From an uncultured Pseudomonas sp. (GTDB lineage: Bacteria > Pseudomonadota > Gammaproteobacteria > Pseudomonadales > Pseudomonadaceae): a stretch of DNA of 64,000 bases. The notes under the pieces were generated by a model. That model was given only the letters and a program-made list of their open reading frames with translations, did not search any database and was not told where the DNA came from. The DNA lies in assembly GCF_946886105.1 (NCBI RefSeq), contig NZ_CAMPHV010000016.1:52905-116904 (forward strand), written 5' to 3'. Position numbers and translations under genes: made by a program. How positions within the stretch are numbered: position 1 is the first letter of the stretch; each line of letters opens with the position of its first letter. Positions 37,643 through 47,091 of the stretch are shown one piece after another.

Positions 37643-38877
37643 AGGTTCTCGTGCTCTCACAGTATTTCTGGCCTGAAAGCTTCATCATCAATGACGTGGT
37701 ACTCACCCTTCATGAACAGGGGCACGAGGTTGTCGTCGCTACCGGCAAGCCCAACTACCCGGACGGCGAACTGTTCGAGGGTTATCGTCTATGGGGCACC
37801 CAGCGCGAGCAATACCAGGGCAAGGTAGAGGTGCTGCGTGTACCGCTCTGGCCGCGTGGCGAAGGCGGCGCCAGAAACCTGATACTCAATTACCTATCGT
37901 TCGTTCTCGCTGGTCTGCTCTTTCTGCCGTGGATGCTACGTAAGCGCGAGTTCGATGCAATCCTGGTCTTCGCGCCGTCGCCGATCACCCAGGCGATTCC
38001 GGCTATCCCGCTCAAGTGGCTGAAGAAAGCCAAGCTGGCTCTATGGGTGCAGGACCTCTGGCCTGAAAGCCTCGCAGCGACCGGCTTCGTCAAACACCCA
38101 CATTTACTCAAGGCAGTCGAGTGGATGGTGAAGGGCATTTACCGCTGTTGCGATACCCTGCTTGTACAGTCCCGTGCCTTCATCGAGCCGGTGGCTCGTT
38201 ATGCTATTCGCGAAAAGATCGTCTATTACCCCAACTCCATGGATGTGCGAAAACCATCTACGGCTGTGCTTATTCCACAGGAGCTAAGCGATTTGCTTGA
38301 ACGGTATTTCTGTGTGGTCTTTGCCGGTAATTTGGGGACTGCGCAGGCGCTGGAAACTCTCGTTCAGGCCGCAGTGCATCTGCGTGACGATCCGCAGATT
38401 CGCCTGATACTGGTCGGCAGCGGCAGCCGCCTGGCCTGGCTCAAAGTCCAGCAACAGGCGCATGGGTTGGATAATCTGGTTATGCCGGGCCGCTTTCCAA
38501 TGGAGGTGATGCCGCAGATATTTGGACGCTCCTCGGCCTTATTGGTATCGCTGAACGATGAAGAGGCCTTCGCGCAGACGATTCCGAGCAAGATCCAGGC
38601 TTACCTAGCGGCTGGCCGACCGATTATCGCTTGCATGAATGGCGAGGGGGCTCGTGTTGTATGTGAGGCAAAAGCTGGCTTGGCTTCTCCAGCGGAGCAG
38701 GTGCTGCCGTTGGTGGCAAATATCCGTTATATGAAATCCCTTGAGGCCGCGGAACGGACAGCGATGGGACGGTCGGGCAGAGTGTATTTTGAAACGAATT
38801 TCGAGATGAATCGGCAAGTACAGCTTCTGGTGGAACACTTGCGTTGCACGCTAGCGAACAAGGGTAATAGCAGATGA
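37639..38877 (+). CDS. WbuB/WbjE-like N-acetyl-L-hexosamine transferase (GT4)
   Basis: 412 residues. LVLSQYFWPESFIINDVV, ATGKPNYPDGELFEGY, LWVQDLWPESLAATGF and VFAGNLGTAQALETL are hallmarks of the WbuB/WbjE group, which adds L-FucNAc or L-QuiNAc to the lipid-linked N-acetylhexosamine. IPSKIQAYLAAGRPIIA holds the donor-site motif. Its overlap with the L-hexosamine pathway genes immediately downstream supports this donor. The acceptor is probably the D-QuiNAc (or D-FucNAc) primed by WbpL. Confidence 0.8.
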   Translation: MKVLVLSQYFWPESFIINDVVLTLHEQGHEVVVATGKPNYPDGELFEGYRLWGTQREQYQGKVEVLRVPLWPRGEGGARNLILNYLSFVLAGLLFLPWMLRKREFDAILVFAPSPITQAIPAIPLKWLKKAKLALWVQDLWPESLAATGFVKHPHLLKAVEWMVKGIYRCCDTLLVQSRAFIEPVARYAIREKIVYYPNSMDVRKPSTAVLIPQELSDLLERYFCVVFAGNLGTAQALETLVQAAVHLRDDPQIRLILVGSGSRLAWLKVQQQAHGLDNLVMPGRFPMEVMPQIFGRSSALLVSLNDEEAFAQTIPSKIQAYLAAGRPIIACMNGEGARVVCEAKAGLASPAEQVLPLVANIRYMKSLEAAERTAMGRSGRVYFETNFEMNRQVQLLVEHLRCTLANKGNSR

Positions 38878-39731
38878 AGGTTCTGGTTCTGGGTGTTACC
38901 GGCATGCTGGGGAATACGGTTTTCCGGGTTTTTGACGCGGATGCGGAGCATGAAACCTGGGGTACGCTGCGCAGTGGCGCGGCGCTGCGGCACTTCCCTG
39001 AGCAGGCGCAGGTGCGAATGCTGTCCGGTGTCGATGTCCTCGACCAGGACACCCTTGTTGCGGTGCTAGCCAAGGTAAGGCCGGATGTGGTGATCAACTG
39101 CATCGGGCTGATCAAGCAGTTGGCTGATGCCAAGGACCCGCTCACGGTGCTGCCGATCAACGCAATGCTGCCGCACCGTCTGGCGCGTCTTTGCGAACTG
39201 GTTGGTGCGCGATTGATTCATGTAAGTACCGACTGTGTGTTTTCCGGGCGTCAGGGTGCGTACCGGGAGACCGACTTGTCGGATGCCGAGGACCTGTACG
39301 GCAAGTCCAAGTACATCGGCGAGTTGCATGACCTGCCTAACGCTATCACCCTGCGCACTTCAATCATTGGCCATGAACTGGGTTCGAACTATGCGCTCGT
39401 GGATTGGTTTCTTTCTCAGCAGGGCGGGGTGAAGGGCTTCGCCAAAGCGATCTTTTCCGGCCTGCCCACAGTCGAGCTAGCGCGGGTGATGAAAGACTTT
39501 GTTGTTCCGCACCCGCAGCTTAATGGTCTGTATCATGTCGCAGCCGAGCCGATTGCCAAGCTTGATCTGCTGCGACTGGTCGCTGCCGCGTACGGTAAGC
39601 AGATCGAGATCCGACCTGATGATGCTCTGGTGATCGATCGCTCTTTGGATGGCTCGCGTTTTCGCGGTGCGACCGGTTACGTTGCTCCAAAATGGCCGGA
39701 GCTGATTCGCCGCATGCATGCGAATCGTTAA
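38874..39731 (+). CDS. RmlD-type 4-reductase of the UDP-N-acetyl-L-hexosamine pathway (WbvR-like)
   Basis: 285 residues. VLVLGVTGMLGNTVFRVF is the NAD(P) loop; VVINCIGLIKQ, HVSTDCVFSGRQGAY and LYGKSKYIGEL provide the S-T..Y-x3-K catalytic residues of RmlD-like reductases. The chain ends soon after the SDR domain, so the extra C-terminal cupin-like domain of P. aeruginosa WbjC/E. coli FnlB (about 370 residues) is missing. That makes it like WbvR, described in the UDP-L-QuiNAc route, reducing the 4-keto-L-sugar to UDP-L-RhaNAc. The product stereochemistry needs biochemical proof. Confidence 0.75.
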   Translation: MKVLVLGVTGMLGNTVFRVFDADAEHETWGTLRSGAALRHFPEQAQVRMLSGVDVLDQDTLVAVLAKVRPDVVINCIGLIKQLADAKDPLTVLPINAMLPHRLARLCELVGARLIHVSTDCVFSGRQGAYRETDLSDAEDLYGKSKYIGELHDLPNAITLRTSIIGHELGSNYALVDWFLSQQGGVKGFAKAIFSGLPTVELARVMKDFVVPHPQLNGLYHVAAEPIAKLDLLRLVAAAYGKQIEIRPDDALVIDRSLDGSRFRGATGYVAPKWPELIRRMHANR

Positions 39732-39844
39732 CCACAGAGCAGTAAAGTTGTGAAGGGGGGAAGCCCCTAGCCAGCCCTTTCCTAAGGATAGGGAAATATA
39801 TAGATGGCCTTAGCGGGCTGTGCACCCATGATCTGGAAGTTTTT

Positions 39845-40855
39845 ATGTTCGACGACAAGGTATTGATGATCACCGGCGGCACCGGTTCCTTTGGCCATAC
39901 GGTGCTACGGCGCTTCCTCGATACCGACGTGCGCGAAATCCGCATTTTCTCCCGTGACGAGAAGAAGCAGGAGGATATGCGCATCGCCCTGGCCAACGAC
40001 AAGGTCAAGTTTTACATCGGTGATGTGCGCGACTATGACAGCCTTAAGCAGGCCATGGTCGGTGTGGATTACATCTTTCATGCCGCGGCGCTCAAGCAGG
40101 TGCCGTCCTGCGAGTTCTACCCGATGGAGGCGGTGCGCACGAACGTCAACGGCACAGAGAACGTGCTCAACGCGGCCATTGCCAGCGGCGTAAAGCGCGT
40201 GGTGGTGTTGTCGACCGACAAGGCGGTGTATCCGATCAATGCCATGGGCATCTCCAAGGCCATGGCCGAGAAGCTAATGGTGGCCAAGTCGCGCATGATC
40301 CCTGTGGGGGGCACCGTGGTCTGTGCGACTCGCTACGGCAACGTGATGGCCTCGCGCGGTTCGGTGATTCCGTTGTTCATCGAGCAACTGCGTAGCGGTG
40401 AGCCACTGACTGTAACCGATCCGCAGATGACGCGTTTTCTGATGTCGCTGGAAGACTCCGTTGACTTGGTGCTGCATGCGTTCGAGCATGGCGAGCAGGG
40501 CGATTTGTTCGTGCAGAAGGCGCCGGCCTCCACCGTCGGTGATCTGGCCCAGGCGCTCAAGGAGCTGTTCGGTCATAACAACCCGGTGCGGGTTATCGGC
40601 ACCCGTCATGGCGAGAAGCTCTACGAGTCGCTGGTGTCTCGCGAGGAAATGGCCAAGGCTGAGGACATGGGCCGCTACTACCGCATCCCAGCGGACAACC
40701 GTGACCTGAACTACAAGAAATACTTCGTCGAAGGCGAGGAGAAGATCTCCGAGTTCGACGACTACACCTCGCACAACACAGAGCGCCTTGATGTGCCAGG
40801 TATCAAGCGGTTGCTGCTCAAACTCGATTACATCAAGGAGCAGCTCGATGCTTAA
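39845..40855 (+). CDS. UDP-GlcNAc 4,6-dehydratase/5-epimerase (WbjB/FnlA/CapE type)
   Basis: 336 residues. It turns UDP-GlcNAc into the 4-keto-6-deoxy-L-sugar used for L-FucNAc or L-QuiNAc. ITGGTGSFGHTVLRRFL is the NADP loop; FSRDEKKQEDMR, AAALKQVPSCEFYPMEAV and LSTDKAVYPINAMGISKAMA follow. The catalytic triad uses Met-x3-Lys (MGISK) instead of Tyr-x3-Lys, normal in this inverting dehydratase family. ATRYGNVMASRGSVIPLF is also conserved. Preceded by a 113-base gap with two small hairpins but no confident terminator; it overlaps the epimerase gene by 8 bases. Confidence 0.9.
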   Translation: MFDDKVLMITGGTGSFGHTVLRRFLDTDVREIRIFSRDEKKQEDMRIALANDKVKFYIGDVRDYDSLKQAMVGVDYIFHAAALKQVPSCEFYPMEAVRTNVNGTENVLNAAIASGVKRVVVLSTDKAVYPINAMGISKAMAEKLMVAKSRMIPVGGTVVCATRYGNVMASRGSVIPLFIEQLRSGEPLTVTDPQMTRFLMSLEDSVDLVLHAFEHGEQGDLFVQKAPASTVGDLAQALKELFGHNNPVRVIGTRHGEKLYESLVSREEMAKAEDMGRYYRIPADNRDLNYKKYFVEGEEKISEFDDYTSHNTERLDVPGIKRLLLKLDYIKEQLDA

Positions 40856-41975
40856 GGTCATGACCCTGGTTGGCACCCGCCCGGAGCTGATCAAGATGAG
40901 CCGGGTGATCGCGGAGTTGGATAAGCAGGTTCAGCACGTTCTGGTGCATTCGGGGCAGAATTATGATTTTGAGCTGAACCAGGTGTTTTTCGATGATCTG
41001 GAAATCCGAAAGCCGGATCACTTCCTCGGTGCAGCAGGCGAGACTGCTGCGCAGACCATCGCCGAGGTGATTGCCAAGGCCGATGCGGTGTTCGAGTTGG
41101 AAAAGCCCGATGCGCTCTTGTTGTATGGCGACACCAACACCTGCTTGGCGATTATTGCGGCCAAGCGCCGGAAAATTCCTGTCTTTCATATGGAGGCAGG
41201 CAACCGCTGTTTCGATCAGCGCGTACCAGAGGAGCTGAACCGCAAGGTGCTCGACCATTTGAGTGATATCAATATGGTCTTGACCGAGCATGCACGTCGC
41301 TACCTTATTGCTGAGGGTATCCGCCCGGAAACCATCATCAAGACCGGTTCACATATGGAGGAAGTGCTGGATTACTACATGCCGGGTATCGAAGCTTCCG
41401 ATGTACTGCAGCGAGAGGGTTTACACGAAGACAAGTTCTTTATCGTCAGTACCCACCGGGAAGAAAACGTCGACATGCCGGAGAACCTCCGTGATTTACT
41501 GGAAACTCTAAGGGCGCTCGCTGATACGTATCAGTACCCGATCATTGTTTCCACTCACCCGCGTACGCGAAAGCGTCTTGAAGCATTGGGTGAATCGCTG
41601 GAACATCCGCTGATTCGCTTCGTCAAACCTTTTGGTTTGCTGGATTACATCAAGCTGCAGATGTCGGCGTTTTGTGTGCTTTCCGATAGCGGAACTATCA
41701 CCGAAGAGGCTTCGCTGCTGAGTTTGCCAGCAATCACCATCCGCAACGCGCATGAGCGGCCTGAGGGCATGGACGAGGGCACGCTGATCATGAGCGGCCT
41801 GAAAAAAGAACGGGTGCTGGATGCGGTGCGCGTGGTGACCAGCCAGCATGAGCGGAAGCGACGGGTAATCCCGGTGGTGAGGGACTACCAGGCTGGACCG
41901 GTATCGAAGCAGGTTGTCAGGGTGGTACTCAGCTACACCGACTACATCAACCGTACTGTCTGGTCGAAAGCCTGA
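40848..41975 (+). CDS. UDP-N-acetyl-L-hexosamine 2-epimerase (WbjD/FnlC/WbvD type)
   Basis: 375 residues from ATG 40848, inside the previous gene's end. A non-hydrolysing 2-epimerase acting last in the L-FucNAc/L-QuiNAc route. TLVGTRPELIKMSRVIAEL, LVHSGQNYDFELNQVFF, HMEAGNRCFDQRVPEELNRK and SDSGTITEEASLL are the subgroup's signatures; NRCFDQRVPEE separates it from the WbpI at 25136 (LRSFNMRMPEE). With the reductase and dehydratase upstream it gives a complete three-enzyme pathway. Whether the product is L-FucNAc or L-QuiNAc depends on the reductase. Confidence 0.9.
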   Translation: MLKVMTLVGTRPELIKMSRVIAELDKQVQHVLVHSGQNYDFELNQVFFDDLEIRKPDHFLGAAGETAAQTIAEVIAKADAVFELEKPDALLLYGDTNTCLAIIAAKRRKIPVFHMEAGNRCFDQRVPEELNRKVLDHLSDINMVLTEHARRYLIAEGIRPETIIKTGSHMEEVLDYYMPGIEASDVLQREGLHEDKFFIVSTHREENVDMPENLRDLLETLRALADTYQYPIIVSTHPRTRKRLEALGESLEHPLIRFVKPFGLLDYIKLQMSAFCVLSDSGTITEEASLLSLPAITIRNAHERPEGMDEGTLIMSGLKKERVLDAVRVVTSQHERKRRVIPVVRDYQAGPVSKQVVRVVLSYTDYINRTVWSKA

Positions 41976-41994
41976 GTAATCCCGAGGCATATCA

Positions 41995-42957
41995 ATGCGT
42001 GTTTTGTTGACTGGCGCTACCGGTTTCGTTGGCCGGGGAGTACTGGAAAGGATGTCGGCTCTGGCTAACCTGGAGCTGGTCGCCACATTGCGTAGACCAG
42101 TACCAGGGTTCCCCGAGCCCATTGTGAGCCTGCAGATTCCTGGAATAGACCCTTATACCGACTGGGAAAAAGGGTTGGAGGGAATCGATGCCGTTATCCA
42201 CAGTGCCGCTCGCGTTCACGTTATGCACGATACGTCGTTTGATCCGCTCGCTGAGTTCCGTAGGGTTAATGTTGAGGGCACATTGAATCTTGCGTGCCAG
42301 GCTGCGACAGCGGGTGTGCGCCGTTTTATCTTTATCAGCTCGATCAAGGTCAACGGTGAACGCACCGCTTCAGGTGCCCCTTACCTCGCCGATGCTCAGC
42401 CGGCCCCAGCGGACCCTTATGGCATCTCCAAGATGGAAGCCGAGCAGGGCTTGCGTGCACTCGCTGCCGAAACCGGGATGGAGGTGGTGATTATCCGCCC
42501 GGTACTGGTGTATGGGCCAGGAGTGAAAGCCAACTTCCTGAGCATGATGCGCTGGCTGTATAAGGGCGTGCCCTTGCCGTTTGGCGCTATCCATAACCGG
42601 CGCAGCCTAGTTGCTCTGGATAATTTGGTGGATTTGATCGTGACCTGTATCGATCACCCGGCCGCCTGCAACCAAACCTTCCTGGTCAGCGATGGCGAGG
42701 ATTTGTCGACTAGCGAGTTGTTGCGCCGTATGGGGACCGCCTTAGGTAAGCCGGCGCGCTTGTTGCCGGTACCGAGCTGGTTGCTGGAAACGGGGGCGGC
42801 GCTGCTTGGGAAGAAGGAGCTGTCACAGCGTTTGTGCGGCTCGCTACAAGTGGATATCAGTAAAACTCGTGAGCTACTTAACTGGGCCCCGCCGGTCTGC
42901 GTTGATGATGCGCTGTGTAAAACGGCCCAGCACTTTCTGGAACAACACGCCAAATGA
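41995..42957 (+). CDS. wbpV: UDP-sugar 4-reductase, WbpV-like (UDP-QuiNAc formation)
   Basis: 320-residue SDR. VLLTGATGFVGRGVLERM is the NAD loop; VIHSAARVHVMHD, FISSIKVNGERT and YGISKMEAEQGLRAL (Tyr and Lys) are catalytic blocks, and RPVLVYGPGVKANF is conserved. In P. aeruginosa, WbpV (making UDP-D-QuiNAc) or WbpK (making UDP-D-FucNAc) sits exactly here, just before wbpL and wbpM, and reduces WbpM's 4-keto product. The KVNGE pattern resembles WbpV, but WbpK cannot be excluded by eye. Its stop overlaps the wbpL start. Confidence 0.82.
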   Translation: MRVLLTGATGFVGRGVLERMSALANLELVATLRRPVPGFPEPIVSLQIPGIDPYTDWEKGLEGIDAVIHSAARVHVMHDTSFDPLAEFRRVNVEGTLNLACQAATAGVRRFIFISSIKVNGERTASGAPYLADAQPAPADPYGISKMEAEQGLRALAAETGMEVVIIRPVLVYGPGVKANFLSMMRWLYKGVPLPFGAIHNRRSLVALDNLVDLIVTCIDHPAACNQTFLVSDGEDLSTSELLRRMGTALGKPARLLPVPSWLLETGAALLGKKELSQRLCGSLQVDISKTRELLNWAPPVCVDDALCKTAQHFLEQHAK

Positions 42958-43976
42958 GTATCTGGTGGATATTGCCGGCTGTCGCCGGCGTTTCGCTTTT
43001 TCTAACGGGTGCATTACGCCGTTACGCCCTGGCCCGCAGTCTGATCGATATTCCCAATGCACGTAGTTCGCACTCGGTGCCTACACCACGTGGCGGTGGT
43101 GTGGCGATTGTCGTGAGTTTTTTGCTTTCTCTGCCATTGATGGCTGGGGGTGGATTTCTCACGTGGCCTTTGGCCTGTGCATTGCTTGGCGCGGGTGGCG
43201 GTATTGCAGTACTGGGCTTTCTCGATGATCACGGGCATATCGCTGCACGTTGGCGGTTGCTTGGCCATTTTTGTGCTGCCAGTTGGGCATTGTTCTGGCT
43301 TGGCGGCTTACCGCCTGTGACTTTGTTCGGTTTAACGGTCGATATGGGGTGGATCGGTCATGCGCTGGCCGCTGTGTACCTGGTTTGGCTGCTCAATCTC
43401 TATAACTTTATGGATGGCATCGACGGTATTGCCAGTGTCGAGGCTATTTGTGTCTGTTTAGGCGGGGCATTGTTGTATGCCCTGCAGGATAGAGCCAGTT
43501 CGACACTATCCACTGAATTGCTGGTGTTATTGCTGGCGGCCGCAGTGTTTGGGTTTCTCTATTGGAACTTCCCGCCGGCACGTATTTTTATGGGGGATGC
43601 CGGCAGCGGTTTTCTTGGTATTACCCTCGGTGTGCTGTCTTTGCAAGCCGCTTGGACAGCCTCGCAGTTGTTGTGGAGTTGGTTGATTTTACTGGGAGTG
43701 TTTATCGTCGACGCCACCTTTACATTGTTATGCCGATTGTGGCGTGGTGATAAGGTGTACGAAGCCCATTGCAGTCATGCATATCAGCATGCTTCGCGCC
43801 AATACGGTCGACACCTGCCTGTGACCTTGATCGTTGGCGCGATCAATCTTCTTTGGTTATTGCCAATTGCATTGTGGGTGGGGGCGGGAGAACTGGACGG
43901 TTTGCTGGGTGTCGGAATTGCCTATGTCCCATTGATTTGGCTGGCGGTGAAGTTCAAGGCCGGCGCGTTGGAATAG
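42954..43976 (+). CDS. wbpL: Initiating glycosyltransferase, undecaprenyl-phosphate N-acetyl-(fucos/quinovos)aminyl-1-phosphate transferase
   Basis: 340 residues with about ten membrane segments, of the WecA/MraY polyisoprenyl-phosphate sugar-1-phosphate transferase family. It starts O-unit assembly by moving sugar-1-phosphate from UDP-D-QuiNAc or UDP-D-FucNAc to undecaprenyl phosphate. HSVPTPRGGG, LGFLDDHGH (Asp pair), YNFMDGIDGIAS, NFPPARIFMGDAGSGF and the cytosolic HCSHAYQHASRQ basic/His loop are all present. The ATGA overlap with wbpV and the following wbpM is the genus-typical end of the O-antigen locus. Confidence 0.92.
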   Translation: MSIWWILPAVAGVSLFLTGALRRYALARSLIDIPNARSSHSVPTPRGGGVAIVVSFLLSLPLMAGGGFLTWPLACALLGAGGGIAVLGFLDDHGHIAARWRLLGHFCAASWALFWLGGLPPVTLFGLTVDMGWIGHALAAVYLVWLLNLYNFMDGIDGIASVEAICVCLGGALLYALQDRASSTLSTELLVLLLAAAVFGFLYWNFPPARIFMGDAGSGFLGITLGVLSLQAAWTASQLLWSWLILLGVFIVDATFTLLCRLWRGDKVYEAHCSHAYQHASRQYGRHLPVTLIVGAINLLWLLPIALWVGAGELDGLLGVGIAYVPLIWLAVKFKAGALE

Positions 43977-44018
43977 ATTGCGCAATAACTCATTGATTTC
44001 CGAGAGTGAGGTTCTTAA

Positions 44019-46025
44019 GTGTTAAGGCTTGCCGAAAAACTACGCAGCCGTCTGGTGGTAATGCCACGACGCCACAAGCGCTTGATTCAGCTCACCATGG
44101 ATGTGGTGCTGGTATGGGCCGCGCTATGGCTGGCGTTTTTTGTACGTCTTGGCGATGCCCATTTTGTTGAGCCATTCGCAGGGCATGCCTGGTTATTTGG
44201 CGTCGCGCCATTGATAGGCATTCCTTTATTCATCCGTTTCGGCATGTACCGGGCGGTGATGCGTTATCTCGGTAACGATGCGCTGCTTGCCATTGGTAAA
44301 GCGGTCACGTTCTCGGCGTTGTTGCTGGCATTGGCCGTGTATTGGTATCAAGAAGCCCCCAAGCTGATCCCTCGTTCCATGGTGTTCAATTATTGGTGGT
44401 TGAGCTTGGTGATGATCGGTGGCTTACGCTTGCTGATGCGCCAGTATTTTATGGGTGACTGGTATTCCTCGGATCAGCCGTTTCGCTTGCAAGGGCGTGA
44501 TGCCGGTTTACCGAAGGTCGCAGTGTACGGCGCCGGCGCGGCTGGCAACCAGTTGGTCGCTGCGCTGCGAATGGGGCGTGGCATGCGCCCAGTAGCATTC
44601 ATTGACGACGACTCTGGGATCGCCAATCGGGTGATCGCGGGGCTGCGGGTTTATACCCCCAAGCATATTCAGCAGATGATCGATGAGACGGGTGCCGACC
44701 AGGTTCTGCTGGCGATTCCTTCAGCTACACGGGCGCGCCGCCGAGAGGTTTTGGAGAACCTTGAGCCTTACCCGTTGCATGTGCGCAGCGTGCCGGGTTT
44801 TATGGATTTGGCCAGCGGGCGGGTCAAGGTCGACGATGTACAGGAAGTAGATATCGGCGATTTGCTCGGTCGCGATGCTGTGCCGCCGCAACAGGATTTG
44901 TTCGAGCGCTGCATTCGCGGCCAAGTGGTAATGGTAACGGGTGCCGGTGGTTCCATCGGTTCTGAATTGTGTCGGCAGATTATCGCGACCGGGCCAACTA
45001 CCCTGCTGCTGTTCGAGCATAGTGAGTTCAATCTCTACAGTATTCACAGTGAGCTGGAACAGCGTATTCGCCGCGAGTCTTTGCCTGTGCGCCTGGTACC
45101 TATCCTGGGTTCGATCCGTAATGCGGGTCGCTTGCTGGATGTGATGCGTACCTGGGGAGTGAATACGGTTTATCACGCCGCAGCCTATAAGCATGTACCC
45201 ATGGTTGAGCACAATATCGCCGAGGGGGTTTTGAATAATGTGCTGGGCTCTGTTTTTACCGCCCAGGCTGCGGTGAAGGCCGGGGTTGAGCATTTTGTAC
45301 TTATCTCAACCGACAAGGCCGTGCGCCCGACCAATGTAATGGGTAGCACCAAGCGCTTGGCGGAAATGGTACTGCAGGCATTGAGTCGCGAGTCGGCTCC
45401 GGTGTTATTTCGCGATGATGAAAGCTTGCATCAGCTCAATAAAACTCGCTTCACCATGGTGCGATTCGGCAATGTATTGGGTTCTTCGGGTTCGGTGATT
45501 CCGCTGTTCCATGAGCAGATTCGCAAGGGTGGCCCGGTCACTGTCACCCATCCGAATATCACCCGTTACTTCATGACCATCCCTGAAGCGGCCCAGTTGG
45601 TGATTCAGGCCGGGGCCATGGGGCAGGGCGGGGATGTGTTCGTGCTGGATATGGGCAAACCGGTGAAAATCGCCGTACTGGCCGAGAAGATGATTCACCT
45701 CAGTGGCTTGAGCGTGCGCTCGGATACGAATCCCCATGGCGATATCGCCATTGAATTCACCGGACTACGCCCTGGTGAGAAGTTGTATGAGGAATTGTTG
45801 ATCGGTGACAACGTCAGCCCGACCGAGCATCCGATGATCATGCGGGCCAGTGAGGAGCATTTGCCTTGGGATTCGTTTAAGCGCGTATTGGGCGATCTGC
45901 TGACGGCTGTCGAGCGCGATGATTATGACCGGGTGCGCCAACTGCTGCGTGAAACCGTCAGTGGCTACAAGCCTGAAGGTGAGATTGTCGACTGGATTCA
46001 TCAGCAGCGGCGGATTGAGCCCTAG
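44019..46025 (+). CDS. wbpM: UDP-GlcNAc 4,6-dehydratase, membrane-bound
   Basis: 668 residues from GTG 44019 (GTGAGG 9 bases upstream). Four N-terminal membrane segments (residues about 25-130) precede two Rossmann units. The first has VAVYGAGAAGNQLVAALRMG; the second, catalytic, has VTGAGGSIGSELCRQI near residue 305, AAYKHVPMVEHN, STDKAVRPTNVMGSTKRLAE with the Ser-Met-Lys triad of this family, and RFGNVLGSSGSVIPLF. WbpM makes UDP-4-keto-6-deoxy-GlcNAc, the precursor for the WbpV/WbpK product. It is conserved across Pseudomonas O-antigen loci and marks the locus boundary. Confidence 0.95.
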   Translation: MLRLAEKLRSRLVVMPRRHKRLIQLTMDVVLVWAALWLAFFVRLGDAHFVEPFAGHAWLFGVAPLIGIPLFIRFGMYRAVMRYLGNDALLAIGKAVTFSALLLALAVYWYQEAPKLIPRSMVFNYWWLSLVMIGGLRLLMRQYFMGDWYSSDQPFRLQGRDAGLPKVAVYGAGAAGNQLVAALRMGRGMRPVAFIDDDSGIANRVIAGLRVYTPKHIQQMIDETGADQVLLAIPSATRARRREVLENLEPYPLHVRSVPGFMDLASGRVKVDDVQEVDIGDLLGRDAVPPQQDLFERCIRGQVVMVTGAGGSIGSELCRQIIATGPTTLLLFEHSEFNLYSIHSELEQRIRRESLPVRLVPILGSIRNAGRLLDVMRTWGVNTVYHAAAYKHVPMVEHNIAEGVLNNVLGSVFTAQAAVKAGVEHFVLISTDKAVRPTNVMGSTKRLAEMVLQALSRESAPVLFRDDESLHQLNKTRFTMVRFGNVLGSSGSVIPLFHEQIRKGGPVTVTHPNITRYFMTIPEAAQLVIQAGAMGQGGDVFVLDMGKPVKIAVLAEKMIHLSGLSVRSDTNPHGDIAIEFTGLRPGEKLYEELLIGDNVSPTEHPMIMRASEEHLPWDSFKRVLGDLLTAVERDDYDRVRQLLRETVSGYKPEGEIVDWIHQQRRIEP

Positions 46026-46074
46026 CATGGCTTCCGTTCTTCAAGCAGGTACTGCTTAGCGCTGACTCTTCCTG

Positions 46075-46617
46075 CTACTCCGCCTGCAACCGCTTAACCC
46101 GCTCCCGGCTCGCGGTCAGTTGCTTGTCCAGCGCTTCGTTGTAATCGGCCAGCCAGCTGCGCGAGCCGGCGATCATGCCGGCCAGGTCGCGCATTCCGGC
46201 TTTGAGGGCGAGCAGGCTTTCCTGAAAGCTTTGCTCCTGACCGATTAGCGTCTCGGTGAGCTGCTGCGTCTGCGCGGAGTTGTCGACGCTAGCCGGCGCT
46301 GCTTCGGTCTTGCGGTTTTGCAAGGTGGCGAGCATGGCCTTTTGCTCCCTGAGTTGACGTTCGAGGTCTGCGATCTGTTGCTCCAGGGTTGAGCTCTTGG
46401 CTTGCAGCGCTTCTATTTGACCGGGGCTGACACTGGGCTCTTCTTCGCTGAGCAGGCTCATCAAGCCGGAAGTCAGCCAACTGGCTAGGACCACGACGAG
46501 CACTGCGGTCAGTGCGAAGATCAGTATGCGATCGAGTTTTTGACCTTTCTCCAGTACGCCTAAACGCGATTCGTCGCTGACGGCTTCAGTGCTTTCTTCG
46601 CGGGTGTCGCTGCTCAT
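46075..46617 (-). CDS. Membrane-anchored coiled-coil protein, unknown function
   Basis: 180 residues from ATG 46617 (MSSDTREESTEA); the frame is open 20 codons further. One membrane segment (LIFALTAVLVVVLASWL, about residues 31-50) with a short acidic cytosolic N-terminus. The rest (about 60-180) is Glu/Gln/Leu-rich and strongly coiled-coil-forming (LEQQIADLERQLREQKAML; LTASRERVKRLQAE). Convergent with wbpM, 46 bases apart. Not recognised; Pseudomonas genomes often carry such a protein next to this locus, but no role can be inferred. Confidence 0.7.
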   Translation of the reverse strand: MSSDTREESTEAVSDESRLGVLEKGQKLDRILIFALTAVLVVVLASWLTSGLMSLLSEEEPSVSPGQIEALQAKSSTLEQQIADLERQLREQKAMLATLQNRKTEAAPASVDNSAQTQQLTETLIGQEQSFQESLLALKAGMRDLAGMIAGSRSWLADYNEALDKQLTASRERVKRLQAE

Positions 46618-46864
46618 GGCGCATGTTTCCCTGGCTGGGTTTATCGCTAGTATGGTTGCTTGATGGCTGATAGCCACTCTTTATAAGCGATCTTGGCTGA
46701 TGGTGGCACAGGCCAGGGAAAATCGTTACCGGATTGTTGCGGAACTGTTATGTGCCCAGAGGAAAAGCGGACGGCATTCGCCGTGGGCTCGTACCTCCTG
46801 CAAGGCATTAGCGCAGCAGTGCCGCCTCTGCAGTCCGCATGTTTGGCAGCTAAATGGGCCGGAT

Positions 46865-46882
46865 TGTAAATTAAACGTTACG
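46865..46882. promoter_or_regulatory. Candidate TyrR/PhhR-type operator upstream of hpd
   Basis: TGTAAATTAAACGTTACG resembles the aromatic-regulator consensus TGTAAA-N6-TTTACA: the left half is perfect, the right half matches 4 of 6. It lies about 210 bases before hpd, in the 474-base gap 46618-47091, which otherwise shows no gene. Weak evidence by position and partial match only. Confidence 0.25.
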
Positions 46883-47091
46883 TCGTGGCGGGCTATCGAG
46901 TAGCGTTTCGACGTATTTTGGCTGTCTTTTAGTTGTGTAACGTTTTTTTGCCGGTGCCGAGAGGAATATGGCGCGGAGGCGCTCTGGAGGCGTGTTGTAA
47001 CAGCATCGGCCCTCGGTTGTTATTGGCTCTATCCAGCCGCTGCGGGTACTACCCCTCGTGGCGTGGCCAGAATAACAATCGAGGAGGTGCA

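Noticed and set aside
39732..39844. Terminator before the WbjB/FnlA-like dehydratase
   Set aside because: Two short hairpins (GGGG...CCCC and CCCTTTCC...GGATAGGG) lack a T-run, so read-through is more likely.
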